A stretch of 8,191 bases of DNA from an uncultured Acetatifactor sp. (GTDB taxonomy: Bacteria; Bacillota; Clostridia; Lachnospirales; Lachnospiraceae). How positions within the stretch are numbered: the stretch's first letter is position 1; the number at the start of each line of letters is the position of its first letter. The notes below the pieces were generated by a model. That model was not told the origin of the DNA. It saw only the letters and a program-made list of their open reading frames with translations, and ran no database searches. Positions 1-6,678 of this stretch are shown here, one piece after another. The stretch spans positions 1-8,191 of the forward strand of contig CAJUFI010000100.1 in the NCBI GenBank assembly GCA_910585665.1, given 5' to 3'. A program made the position numbers and the translations under genes.

Positions 1-6
1 GCTTTG

Positions 7-948
7 ATGACGATCGGCCAGGTGAGCGAGATGCTGGGCGTTTCCGCAAGGATGCTGCGGTATTATGAAAAAGAGGGACTGGTGAGGAGCATGCACAGGG
101 AAAATTACGCCTACCGCGTATACGATGAGGACGCGGTCAGGAGGATCCGGCAGATTGTGCTGCTGCGCAGGCTCCAGATGCCCTTGAAGAGGATTCGGGT
201 CATTATGGACGGCAGCGCCCGGGAGGCTGCGGGCATGGTACAGGAGCAGATAGCGGATATGGAGCGGAATCTGGCTTCCATGGGGACGATCCGGACGGCC
301 CTGGGGAGGCTGCGGGAACTGCTCGGGGAGGCGGATTCCACTGCGGACCGGGCCTGGGAAAGGGTGCTTGAGGATATGGCGGGGCTGCTCGCTCTGGAGA
401 GATACAAGCTGAACGGAAGCGCCCTTTGCCCGGCATCGGAGAAGGAAAAACAGATTCGGATTGTCCTTCTGCCGCCTTGCACGGTGGCTTCCTTCCGATA
501 TTTCGGAGAGAATCCGGAGGAGAAGGTGGGAAGCGTCATGGACAGGTTCATCCGCGGAGAGGGGCTTTACGAGAAAAAGCCGGACTCCCGCCTGTTTGGC
601 TTCAACCCGGCTGACGGCGAAGGGGACGACAGGAGCTACAGCTATGAGAACTGGGTGACCATACCGGAGGACCTGGAGGTGCCTGCGCCGCTTGCAAAGA
701 AGCGCTTTGCGGGAGGGCTTTACGCCGCCTATGCCATACGCTTTCCTGATTTCCAGGAATGGGACTTCCTGAAATCCTGGGCGAAGAACAATGACAGGTA
801 TCGGGCGCGCCCCTGGGAGGACGGGGCGGGTGATCTGGAGGGCTGCCTGGAGGAGCATTACAACTGGGTGTACTCGGCCCATGTGGGCTGGCCCCGGCAG
901 GGAATCGATGGGAGCGTGGATCTGCTCCTGCCCATACAGCCGAAGTGA
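7..948 (+). CDS. MerR-family transcriptional regulator with GyrI-like effector-binding domain
   Basis: Predicted 313-aa DNA-binding regulator. Residues 1-70 form a MerR winged helix: MTIGQVSEMLGVSARMLRYY is the typical recognition-helix opening, followed by YEKEGLVRS. Residues about 75-118 are rich in heptad-spaced L, M and I and probably form the dimerisation coiled coil. Residues about 148-313 resemble the GyrI-like/AraC effector-binding domain, including YENWVTIPED, KKRFAGGLYAAY, CLEEHYNW and a final VDLLLPI. Proteins of this build usually bind a small hydrophobic or cationic molecule and remodel a promoter. The ATG at 7 is chosen because the family normally starts here. The TTG at 4 is in frame but adds only one residue, and any ribosome site lies outside the window. 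An acetyltransferase gene follows in the same direction after 223 bp and is a possible target. The family call is firm; the ligand and regulon are unknown. Confidence 0.93.
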   Translation: MTIGQVSEMLGVSARMLRYYEKEGLVRSMHRENYAYRVYDEDAVRRIRQIVLLRRLQMPLKRIRVIMDGSAREAAGMVQEQIADMERNLASMGTIRTALGRLRELLGEADSTADRAWERVLEDMAGLLALERYKLNGSALCPASEKEKQIRIVLLPPCTVASFRYFGENPEEKVGSVMDRFIRGEGLYEKKPDSRLFGFNPADGEGDDRSYSYENWVTIPEDLEVPAPLAKKRFAGGLYAAYAIRFPDFQEWDFLKSWAKNNDRYRARPWEDGAGDLEGCLEEHYNWVYSAHVGWPRQGIDGSVDLLLPIQPK

Positions 949-1017
949 TGAAGTGATTCTCCGCCGTGACGCGCCGGTCCGGTTGCCCATTCCAGGCCCA
1001 TGCTTCTCCCATAAGCT

Positions 1018-1106
1018 GGGCCCGGGCAGGGAAGGGAGAGACGGATTCACGCCGGGATTCGGGGGCCCGGGAGGCTGTCCGCGCCTGAAGCGGAGGGGAC
1101 GGATTC
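1018..1106. repeat. GC-rich intergenic stretch with short direct repeats
   Basis: The gap between the MerR gene and the acetyltransferase gene contains the 9-mer GGGCCCGGG twice (1018-1026 and 1063-1071) and ACGGATTC twice (1041-1048 and 1099-1106). Each GGGCCCGGG contains self-complementary GGGCCC and CCCGGG, so the two copies could pair with each other in RNA. I found no convincing -35/-10 pair here. The gap could hold an operator for the MerR protein or simply be a structured spacer. Confidence 0.3.
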
Positions 1107-1156
1107 GCGTTGCCGAACTGAAAATACAAGACGGCTGCCTGTGGACCAGGCGCAAG

Positions 1157-1164
1157 AAGGAGGG
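1157..1164 (+). promoter_or_regulatory. Strong ribosome binding site fixing the acetyltransferase start
   Basis: AAGGAGGG lies 7 nt before the ATG at 1172. The reading frame is open upstream to 791, inside the MerR gene, but the upstream translation has no family similarity. This site therefore selects 1172 as the true start. Confidence 0.85.
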
Positions 1165-1171
1165 AATCGAG

Positions 1172-1915
1172 ATGACTGACAAGGAAAGATTCAAAAGAGA
1201 TTTGCTGGAACTGGGGGTGAAGCCCGGGGATATGGTGCTGGTGCATTCTTCCATGAAAGCCCTGGGGACAGAGTGCGCCCCCGAAGAAATCATCGATGCC
1301 ATGGAGGAGGTGCTGGGGGAGGAGGGCACGCTGCTGATGCCCGCCCTGACCTATGAGAACGTGACGGCCGAACAGCCTGTGTTCGACAGCGCCGCCACGG
1401 AGCCCTGCATCGGGCTGCTGCCCAGGACGTTCCTGCACAGGCCCGGCGTGGAGCGCAGCGTCCACCCCACCCACTCCGTGTGCGCCAAAGGGAAGATGGC
1501 GCACAGGCTGACCGTGGGCCATTCCATGGACGACACCGCCGTAGGGCCCCACTCTCCTTTCATGCTGCTTCCGCTCTTTGGGGGAAAGCTGCTCTTCATC
1601 GGGGATATCATGCAATCATGTACATTTATGCACGGAATTGAGACCATCCTGAAGCCGCCCTACATCCGCCAGACGCCCTCCCCGGTCTTTACGGTAGACG
1701 GCCAGGCCAGGCAGTATGTGGCGAATGACGGCTACGGCTGGGGCTCGGAGTTCCAGCGCATCGAAGAGATACTGGAGGAGCCGGATATCCGCAGGGGGAA
1801 GCTCCTGGCGGCCAACGCGTACCTGATCGACGCCCGGGCGCTTTTCGCGGCTGCCCTGCTGAAGATGTGGGCGGAACCCTATGCGTTCATAACGGATATT
1901 TCGGCTTATATTTAA
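1172..1915 (+). CDS. AAC(3)-family aminoglycoside N-acetyltransferase-like protein
   Basis: Predicted 247-aa cytoplasmic acetyl-CoA-dependent N-acetyltransferase of the Antibiotic_NAT (AAC(3)) family, close to the usual family length of about 250-270 aa. Recognisable family segments in order are VHSSMKALG (residues 24-32), GTLLMPALTY (52-61), SVHPTHSVCAKG (96-107), GPHSPF (125-130), and GDIMQSCTFMHGIE (144-157). The last carries the H154/E157 pair matching the conserved T-x-x-H-x-x-E block. Authentic members acetylate the 3-amino group of 2-deoxystreptamine aminoglycosides. Many chromosomal homologues of the YokD type have unproven substrates, so resistance is not asserted. It lies 223 bp downstream of a MerR regulator in the same direction, suggesting drug-responsive control as inference. 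An intrinsic terminator follows 17 bp after the stop. No truncation or missing block is visible. Confidence 0.9.
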   Translation: MTDKERFKRDLLELGVKPGDMVLVHSSMKALGTECAPEEIIDAMEEVLGEEGTLLMPALTYENVTAEQPVFDSAATEPCIGLLPRTFLHRPGVERSVHPTHSVCAKGKMAHRLTVGHSMDDTAVGPHSPFMLLPLFGGKLLFIGDIMQSCTFMHGIETILKPPYIRQTPSPVFTVDGQARQYVANDGYGWGSEFQRIEEILEEPDIRRGKLLAANAYLIDARALFAAALLKMWAEPYAFITDISAYI

Positions 1916-1932
1916 TCTGGCAGGATAGGATT

Positions 1933-1965
1933 CCCCGCAGCCCTGCTGCGGGGAGACTTGTTTTT
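1933..1965 (+). terminator. Rho-independent terminator of the acetyltransferase gene
   Basis: CCCCGCAG (1933-1940) pairs perfectly with CTGCGGGG (1946-1953) across a 5-nt loop. A T-rich tail ends in TTTTT at 1961-1965. It begins 17 bp after the stop codon. There is no T tract on the other strand, so it works for the plus strand only. Confidence 0.85.
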
Positions 1966-2135
1966 CATATGGCTGCCATTCCATATATTTTGGAGGTTAT
2001 TTTTTGGCCGACTTTTAGTGGCGACAGCACATCAGGAATTCCTTTTCTTGCCATCCTCTCAAAAGAAAAGTGATATATGGTAGCTATGGTTCCTGCCCCG
2101 GAAAACAAATAGGGAACTGCATAAAGTATGTTCTT

Positions 2136-2161
2136 GCAATAATTTGCACTGTAAGTACAGT
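2136..2161. repeat. Two adjacent perfect palindromes
   Basis: GCAATAATTTGC (2136-2147, 4-bp arms) is directly followed by ACTGTAAGTACAGT (2148-2161, 6-bp arms, 2-nt centre). They sit 14 bp past the stop of the minus-strand XRE-methyltransferase gene. No T tract follows on either strand, so they are poor terminators. They could be an operator-like site, a 3' transcript-end structure, or chance. The rest of 1966-2175 holds no gene or signal I can support. Confidence 0.35.
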
Positions 2162-2175
2162 AAGGCTCTTTATTC

Positions 2176-3294
2176 CTACATTTTTCTCCCATAGGCAATC
2201 AGCAGCCCCCTGGCAAAACTATATTCGGCGGCAGGGTTGGAGGAAAAATATTCTGCGATTCTCCTGTTCCTCAGGCAGTATTCCCGGGCTTCGCTGCGGG
2301 ACATGCCATGGGTCATAAGCTGGAGGATCAGGGCATTCTCTTCCCCCTGTCCCATACAGGAAGTCCACTGGTTGGCCCGGAGGAAATCGTTCCTGGCTTC
2401 CTCATAATCTGCATGCTTGGGGGTCATGAATTCCACCTTGTCATTCATCCGCACATCCACATCCGCAAGCCCCAGACTCTCCAGGATATGGGCAGCCTTG
2501 ACTGCCATAGAGTAATCCCTCCCCTGCAAGGCAAGCTCCGTCTGCCATTTCTTTTCCAGACCCTCATGGAGGCACAGCTCCCGGTAATCCATTCCGTCCA
2601 CATACAATCCGCAGCTCTCAAATTCCCTGTTCACGTCCATGCACACCACATAGCCGCCAGGCTTTGCAAAGGAAATCATTTTCCGGATAAAGGCGACAGG
2701 GTCGTCCAGGTGCCTGAGGACTGCCTGGCATATCACGAAATCGTATTTGTTTTCTGCCGTGTATTCATTAACGTTTTTGCAGATAAATTCCGCGGCTATA
2801 TTCTGATTTGCAAAAAGCTGCTTTCCCTCCTGGATCAGATTTTCCGCAAAATCAATTCCCGTGTAGGTGCTTCCCCCGGGCATGGCAGGGAGGAGCAGCA
2901 GTCCCAGAAAACCGTATCCGCATCCGCAGTCCAGTATGGAAACGGGCTTTTGGATATTCCATACCTGTGAAACGAGGAAACGGACATAGTCGTCGTTCCA
3001 GAAACGCTTCCGCGTCCGCAGCAGATAGTCCAGCCGATGGTTCCAGAAATCCTTCGTCCCTGTCTGTTCGGGAATATACGATTCGCCGTCAAGAGGTTTC
3101 AGGCCCAGCAGCTGGTCTGTGGACACATGAAAATATTCCGCCAGCGGCGGCAGAAGGGTGATGTCGGGCATGCTGGCCGCGGTCTCCCATTTGCTGATTG
3201 TCTGGAAGGATACGCCTATGGCGTCTGCCAGTTCCTGCTGTGTCAGCTTTTTTTGTTTTCTCAGGTCGGCAATGCGTAGCTGTATTTTCTTCAT
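2176..3294 (-). CDS. XRE-family HTH / SAM-dependent methyltransferase fusion
   Basis: Predicted 372-aa two-domain cytoplasmic protein. Residues 4-64 are a Cro/C1-type helix-turn-helix (IADLRKQKKLTQQELADAIG, then SFQTISKWE and a P-D-I-x-x-L-x-x-L-A-x-x-F tail ending in STDQLLG). Residues about 85-235 form a class I Rossmann methyltransferase: motif I is ILDCGCGYGFLG (120-131), the acidic SAM-ribose residue is D148 in YTGID, and VICQAVLRHLDDP (187-199) is motif IV/post-IV. Residues about 240-372 are a C-terminal extension. Such methyltransferases usually act on small molecules or proteins rather than DNA; no DNA-methylase NPPY or PC motif is seen. The start at 3294 is favoured over 3315 because GAGGAGG sits 6 nt upstream of it. 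Divergently transcribed from the nuclease genes. It may regulate its own promoter; the methyl acceptor is unknown. Confidence 0.9.
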   Translation of the reverse strand: MKKIQLRIADLRKQKKLTQQELADAIGVSFQTISKWETAASMPDITLLPPLAEYFHVSTDQLLGLKPLDGESYIPEQTGTKDFWNHRLDYLLRTRKRFWNDDYVRFLVSQVWNIQKPVSILDCGCGYGFLGLLLLPAMPGGSTYTGIDFAENLIQEGKQLFANQNIAAEFICKNVNEYTAENKYDFVICQAVLRHLDDPVAFIRKMISFAKPGGYVVCMDVNREFESCGLYVDGMDYRELCLHEGLEKKWQTELALQGRDYSMAVKAAHILESLGLADVDVRMNDKVEFMTPKHADYEEARNDFLRANQWTSCMGQGEENALILQLMTHGMSRSEAREYCLRNRRIAEYFSSNPAAEYSFARGLLIAYGRKM

Positions 3295-3300
3295 AGAGAA

Positions 3301-3307
3301 CCTCCTC
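3301..3307 (-). promoter_or_regulatory. Ribosome binding site fixing the methyltransferase start
   Basis: On the minus strand GAGGAGG ends 6 nt before the ATG at 3294. The alternative in-frame ATG at 3315 lies upstream of this site and has no comparable ribosome site of its own. Confidence 0.85.
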
Positions 3308-3324
3308 GTTTGCATGTTTTTTCT

Positions 3325-3375
3325 GCGCAGGCCCGCATATGGAATTTTGCTGTTAATGCAGCATGCGGGCCGCGC
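3325..3375 (-). promoter_or_regulatory. Leader hairpin 1 of the XRE-methyltransferase transcript
   Basis: GCGCAGGCCCGCAT (3325-3338) is complementary to ATGCGGGCCGCGC (3363-3375), giving a 13-bp stem with one bulged base. Inside the loop GCTG (3349-3352) and CAGC (3359-3362) can add a small second stem. The hairpin ends 17 nt before the ribosome site of the minus-strand gene. In the minus direction it is followed by an A tract, not a T tract, so it is not a terminator for that gene. Confidence 0.55.
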
Positions 3376-3377
3376 GG

Positions 3378-3407
3378 CGAGCCGGGGAGAAGGGATTCCC
3401 CTGCTCG
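3378..3407 (-). promoter_or_regulatory. Leader hairpin 2 of the XRE-methyltransferase transcript
   Basis: CGAGC (3378-3382) pairs with GCTCG (3403-3407) and GGGGA (3384-3388) with TCCCC (3397-3401), separated by one mismatch, with an 8-nt loop. It lies between the predicted transcription start (about 3417) and hairpin 1, only 2 nt from the latter, so the leader would consist of two stacked stem-loops before the ribosome site. Confidence 0.45.
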
Positions 3408-3423
3408 ACTGTTGTCTGACGAT

Positions 3424-3432
3424 ATTATAACA
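3424..3432 (-). promoter_or_regulatory. Extended -10 promoter of the XRE-methyltransferase gene
   Basis: On the minus strand TGTTATAAT is a perfect extended -10 (TGnTATAAT). No good -35 is present 16-18 bp upstream, consistent with an extended -10 promoter. Transcription would begin near 3417, giving a leader of about 120 nt. Confidence 0.6.
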
Positions 3433-3461
3433 GGAATTCCGGCGGTTGTATTCAGATGAGA

Positions 3462-3479
3462 AGGAGAATCATTTCTCCT
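3462..3479. promoter_or_regulatory. Candidate operator dyad between divergent promoters
   Basis: AGGAGAA (3462-3468) and TTCTCCT (3473-3479) form a perfect 7-bp inverted repeat with a 4-bp spacer. It lies about 30 bp upstream of the minus-strand -10 and about 70 bp upstream of the plus-strand -35. Its size and symmetry fit an XRE-type operator, and the neighbouring gene encodes an XRE domain, but binding is inference. Confidence 0.4.
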
Positions 3480-3546
3480 GGGATGAGAGTCGGGGAGGAC
3501 AGAGGGCATTTCTGGAAAGGAATCCGGGGGCTATTGAAAGATCCGT

Positions 3547-3575
3547 TTGTGAAATAGTGCCGATGGGGGTATAAT
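3547..3575 (+). promoter_or_regulatory. Sigma-70-type promoter of the nuclease gene pair
   Basis: TTGTGA (3547-3552), a 17-bp spacer, and a perfect TATAAT (3570-3575). Transcription would begin near 3582, leaving a leader of about 134 nt before the ATG at 3716. The ribosome site AGGAGG is at 3702-3707, 8 nt from the start. In the leader (3582-3701) I see no strong hairpin or open reading frame. Confidence 0.7.
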
Positions 3576-3715
3576 GAATTTAGGATTAGGGAAATGTTGT
3601 CAGCATCGGAATGCAATCTGGAACTGAAGCAGCAACGTTAGGCTTAAGTGCAGGGTAGGGAGCGTAGGAAAGGATTCTGCTTCGGAAAGACAAAGGTGTT
3701 TAGGAGGAAAGGCAG

Positions 3716-5305
3716 ATGATGGGAACTTATTTAAATCCGGGCAACAGTGGATTCTCCAGAATCCGGAACAGTGTCTATGTGGATAAATCAGGGTTGATAA
3801 GGCTGGTCAATCAGACATTGAATACACCCAGGTGTCTGACCTGTATCAGCAGACCGCGCCGTTTCGGGAAATCGTTCGCGGCCAAAATGTTATGTGCCTA
3901 TTATGACAAGACCTGCGATTCGGCGCAGCTGTTCGGGGATTTGTCCATTGCCTGTGATGCGGGGTACCGGGAGCATCTGAATCAGTATGACGTGATTTAC
4001 CTGGATATGACAGGAATCATCGGAGAAGCGGCGGCAGGCGACAGGGTGGCCTATGTGAAGAGAACTGTAGTCCGCGAATTGAAAGAACAGTATCCGCAGA
4101 TGGAGGTGGTGGAAGGATTCGTGCCAACGCTGGCCAATGCGGTAGAGATAACAGGGAATAAATTCATCATGATCATCGACGAGTGGGATGCCCCAATCAG
4201 GGAGGCGGGAAACCGTCCTGATCTGCAGAGGGAGTATCTGGAATTCCTGCGTTCCCTGTTCAAGAACAGCGGAACCACAGACAAGATATTCGCTGGGGCA
4301 TATATGACGGGAATCCTGCCCATCAAAAAGGACGGTTCCCAGTCCGCCATATCGGATTTTGAAGAGTATTCCATGATCAAACCCAGGCAGTTCGGGCAGT
4401 ATGTGGGATTCACGGAAGGAGAAGTGAAGAGACTCTGCCAGGATGCCGGAGTCGATTTTGCGCAGATGAAGCAATGGTATGACGGTTACCGTTTCCGGAA
4501 GGCGGAATCGGTCTATAATCCCTATTCGGTGATGAAAGCGATTCAAAATGAGGACTTTGACTCCTACTGGACACAGACATCCGCAGCCGAGAGCCTGATG
4601 GGATACATCAATCTTGACTTTGACGGGCTTGGCAGGACGGTTGCGGAATTGATCGGCGGGGTGGAGGCAAATGTGGACACCTACGGCTTTTCCAATGACC
4701 TGGTGACGTTCCGGAACAGGGATGATGTGCTGACGCTGCTGATTCATCTGGGATATCTGGCTTATGACGAGGAGACGCGCAAGGTGCGCATTCCCAATGA
4801 GGAGATTCGGCTGGAATTCGCCAAGGCCATCCGGCAGGTGAAACGGGATGATACCCTCAGACGGGTCAGGGAGAGCGAGCAGCTGATTGCGGATACTGTC
4901 CATGGGGAGGAAGAGGCTGTGGCCAGGCAGATTGAAAGAATCCATGCGGAGGAAGCGCCGCTGTATTACAACAATGAGCAGGCATTGCGCAGTGTGATTA
5001 AGCGGGCCTATTTCAGCTATGGAGACGAATATATGATGTTTGAGGAACTGCCATCAGGGGCAGGCTATGCGGACATCGTGTATCTGCCGAAAAAAGGTTC
5101 TATGCTGCCTGCTTTGGTGATTGAGCTGAAATGGAACAAGTCGGCGGAAGGGGCAATCAGGCAGATTCATGAAAAACGATACCCAAAGGCCATTGAAGGT
5201 TATGGCGGAGAGATTCTGCTGGTGGGCATCAGCTATTCGAAAGAGGCTCCCGCCGGGAGGAGGCAGCATCATTGCAGGATAGAGAGATTTGAGGGGAAAG
5301 GGTGA
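3716..5305 (+). CDS. AAA-ATPase-like protein with C-terminal PD-(D/E)XK nuclease domain
   Basis: Predicted 529-aa protein of the AAA-ATPase_like plus PDDEXK_9 (DUF1703) architecture, within its usual length. The N-terminal part has a variant Walker A, SRPRRFGKS (residues 45-53), and Walker B FIMIIDEWD (150-158), with D155/E156 as Mg2+/catalytic residues. The segment MKQWYDGYRF and following NPYSVMKAI are typical of the family. The C-terminal domain carries a PD-(D/E)XK core: GYADIVY with D453, then VIELKW with E470 and K472, then IRQIHEKRYPKAI and a terminal LLVGISYSK...HHCRIE block. All key residues are present, so it is probably active. ATG 3716 is preferred over 3719 because AGGAGG is 8 nt away. 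First gene of a two-gene unit. The family is widespread and multi-copy in gut anaerobes; its biological role is unestablished, and defence or mobile-element functions are only suggested. Confidence 0.92.
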   Translation: MMGTYLNPGNSGFSRIRNSVYVDKSGLIRLVNQTLNTPRCLTCISRPRRFGKSFAAKMLCAYYDKTCDSAQLFGDLSIACDAGYREHLNQYDVIYLDMTGIIGEAAAGDRVAYVKRTVVRELKEQYPQMEVVEGFVPTLANAVEITGNKFIMIIDEWDAPIREAGNRPDLQREYLEFLRSLFKNSGTTDKIFAGAYMTGILPIKKDGSQSAISDFEEYSMIKPRQFGQYVGFTEGEVKRLCQDAGVDFAQMKQWYDGYRFRKAESVYNPYSVMKAIQNEDFDSYWTQTSAAESLMGYINLDFDGLGRTVAELIGGVEANVDTYGFSNDLVTFRNRDDVLTLLIHLGYLAYDEETRKVRIPNEEIRLEFAKAIRQVKRDDTLRRVRESEQLIADTVHGEEEAVARQIERIHAEEAPLYYNNEQALRSVIKRAYFSYGDEYMMFEELPSGAGYADIVYLPKKGSMLPALVIELKWNKSAEGAIRQIHEKRYPKAIEGYGGEILLVGISYSKEAPAGRRQHHCRIERFEGKG

Positions 5306-5320
5306 GACAGCGGAGAAATC

Positions 5321-6505
5321 ATGGATAACCATGAAATAGAGAACTTATTAAAAACAGTATGTGAAAGAAGAAAAAAACATATGGCCCAGGAGACCCCGGC
5401 CTACAACATTCTGGCTGCGATTGGTGAAGAACGCGATGAGGCACATATTCATTCTAAAATCATATATTTCCTGTTGGACAGGACTTATGACGAAGATGGG
5501 GAAAATGATTTCCTGAAATTTTTCTTGCGGGAGATTCAGATACCTGAGCAATATATCGGTGGCCCATGGCGGGTGTGCCGGGAGCAGGCCTTTGAGGGGG
5601 GAAGGATAGACTTTGTAATGGAATCCGAGAAGTTCTGTGCGGCGATTGAGATGAAGATTGATGCCGGGGACGGGGAGAGACAGCTGGAACGATATGATAT
5701 GTTCTGTAGGAAAAAAGGAAAGGCGTACCGCATATATTATCTGACATTAAATGGGAGCGCGCCGGACAGACAGAGCGTAGGCAGTATGGACAGGCAAAGA
5801 CTTTTCCTGATCAGCTTTCGGAAGGAAATCCTGGACTGGCTTCAAAGGTGCATGGACACGGCCAGGGAAGGCAGCTACAGATACACTTTTTTAAAACAAT
5901 ATGATGCGGCGGTCAGGCATATGACTGGCTGGGGTGACGAGGGGATGGACGTGAAGGATTTACTGGCGAGTACGGAAATGGCAAAAGCGGCATTGCTTAT
6001 CAGGGACAGTTTTGAGAAAAAGATGGAAGAAGTCACCGAGGAGTTGTTCCAGAATGTGGGCGATGTTTTAAAAAAGAAAAGCCATATGGAAACAGTTACT
6101 TATTCGAATTGTGTGGATGTTTTTCTTGACCGGATTGAATACAGGAAAAAGACATATAGTTTTGTATTTGAGCTGGCAATAGATTATTGTCTATATGGCT
6201 GCTTTGGTTTTGTGGAGCGATCAGAGAATAGGTTCATTCCATTGGCTGACGCAGAAAAGCTGTTCCCTACATTTTATCATAGCTGGTGGGAAAGGATAAG
6301 GGCATTGGAATTGCCGAAGCTGAAGCAGAGCCCCTATACTTTATGGTATTATATTGAGAATACAAGGGGAGAGAAACTGAATTTCAAGGAGAACAGCGAT
6401 TCCGTGCTGGAACTTATAGACGAAATGGATGTACAGAGCAAGTACATAGGATTAGCTATTTTCAAAAATGCATTGAATCCCCTGCTTCAGTATGTGTCGC
6501 GATAG
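5321..6505 (+). CDS. PD-(D/E)XK nuclease superfamily protein (PDDEXK_4-like)
   Basis: Predicted 394-aa protein. The N-terminal half resembles the PDDEXK_4 family: E40 and H44-S45 in EAHIHSKIIYFLLD, then RIDFVM with D97, AAIEMK with E110 and K112, and GERQLERY with Q121 and Y125. This is the full D...ExK...Q-x-x-x-Y core. The usual HG-x-G signature after the LLD block is not intact: here it reads EDGENDFL. The C-terminal half (about 200-394) is helical-looking, aromatic-rich and unrecognised, with a somewhat more AT-rich base composition than its neighbours. It starts 15 bp after the upstream gene, with GGAG 5 nt before the ATG, so the two are probably cotranscribed. No terminator is seen after it. 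A nuclease role is inferred from the fold; substrate unknown. Confidence 0.85.
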   Translation: MDNHEIENLLKTVCERRKKHMAQETPAYNILAAIGEERDEAHIHSKIIYFLLDRTYDEDGENDFLKFFLREIQIPEQYIGGPWRVCREQAFEGGRIDFVMESEKFCAAIEMKIDAGDGERQLERYDMFCRKKGKAYRIYYLTLNGSAPDRQSVGSMDRQRLFLISFRKEILDWLQRCMDTAREGSYRYTFLKQYDAAVRHMTGWGDEGMDVKDLLASTEMAKAALLIRDSFEKKMEEVTEELFQNVGDVLKKKSHMETVTYSNCVDVFLDRIEYRKKTYSFVFELAIDYCLYGCFGFVERSENRFIPLADAEKLFPTFYHSWWERIRALELPKLKQSPYTLWYYIENTRGEKLNFKENSDSVLELIDEMDVQSKYIGLAIFKNALNPLLQYVSR

Positions 6506-6527
6506 CATAAATAGATGATTGTTGAAT

Positions 6528-6609
6528 GTTGCTATGGAATTTCCTTTTGCCGGAAAGACTGCGAGGTGCGGTTGGGGAAACAGGCGGAGTTAATCTCACA
6601 GCTGGAAAA
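6528..6609 (+). repeat. Direct repeat, copy 1 (fragment of an old coding sequence?)
   Basis: Copy 1 of a repeat whose first 63 bp match 7767-7829 with 4 mismatches; weaker similarity continues about 20 bp further. Translated in the frame beginning at 6529, most differences from copy 2 fall on third codon positions and are often silent: the shared product reads LLWNFLLPExLRGAVGETGG. Neither copy has a start codon with a ribosome site in that frame, so both look like relics. It begins 22 bp after the PDDEXK_4 gene stop and, with copy 2, brackets the broken third nuclease gene. I do not recognise the parent protein. Confidence 0.75.
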
Positions 6610-6623
6610 ATAATGCCATATAG

Positions 6624-6651
6624 TTGAGTAAAGAAGAAAATGTGTTATAAT
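6624..6651 (+). promoter_or_regulatory. Promoter of the Rpn-like nuclease gene
   Basis: TTGAGT (6624-6629), 16-bp spacer, TATAAT (6646-6651) with an extended -10 TG (TGTTATAAT, 6643-6651). Transcription would begin near 6658, 21 nt before the ATG at 6679. This rules out the in-frame ATG at 6640, which would lie upstream of the transcription start. Confidence 0.7.
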
Positions 6652-6678
6652 GAAGAGGAACAGGGAAAGGAATGGCAA

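Noticed and set aside
942..957. Tandem GAAGTGAT duplication at the end of the MerR gene
   Set aside because: A single 8-bp tandem repeat at a stop codon is easily explained by slippage and shows no further structure.
791..1171. Upstream extension of the acetyltransferase frame
   Set aside because: The extension overlaps the MerR gene and has no family similarity; AAGGAGGG at 1157-1164 sets the start at 1172.
602..1615. Long minus-strand ORF of 337 codons opposite the MerR and acetyltransferase genes
   Set aside because: Its product is rich in P, H, R and G with no recognisable domain, while the plus strand carries two well-defined families. It is an antisense shadow of GC-rich codons.
2042..2070. 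CTTTTCTT / AAGAAAAG inverted repeat as a terminator
   Set aside because: The stem is AT-rich with a 13-nt loop and no T tract follows on either strand.
1965..2198. Minus-strand ORF of 77 codons after the methyltransferase gene
   Set aside because: It overlaps the end of the methyltransferase gene in another frame, has no ribosome site and no recognisable similarity.
3311..3375. Hairpin plus T tract as a terminator
   Set aside because: On the plus strand the T tract precedes the hairpin; on the minus strand the hairpin is followed by A residues. Neither orientation fits an intrinsic terminator.
3890..4945. Minus-strand ORF of 351 codons inside the AAA-ATPase/nuclease gene
   Set aside because: No domain is visible, and the plus-strand protein has complete ATPase and nuclease motifs throughout the same region.
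6515..6613. 32-codon ORF through repeat copy 1 (CYGISFCRKDCEVRLGK)
   Set aside because: In this frame the differences between repeat copies are mostly amino-acid-changing and copy 2 ends in a stop, so the frame starting at 6529 is the better candidate for ancestral coding.
6640..6678. ATG at 6640 as start of the Rpn-like gene
   Set aside because: The promoter -10 (6646-6651) lies downstream of this ATG, and family similarity begins at MGDTKIQWHP from 6679.
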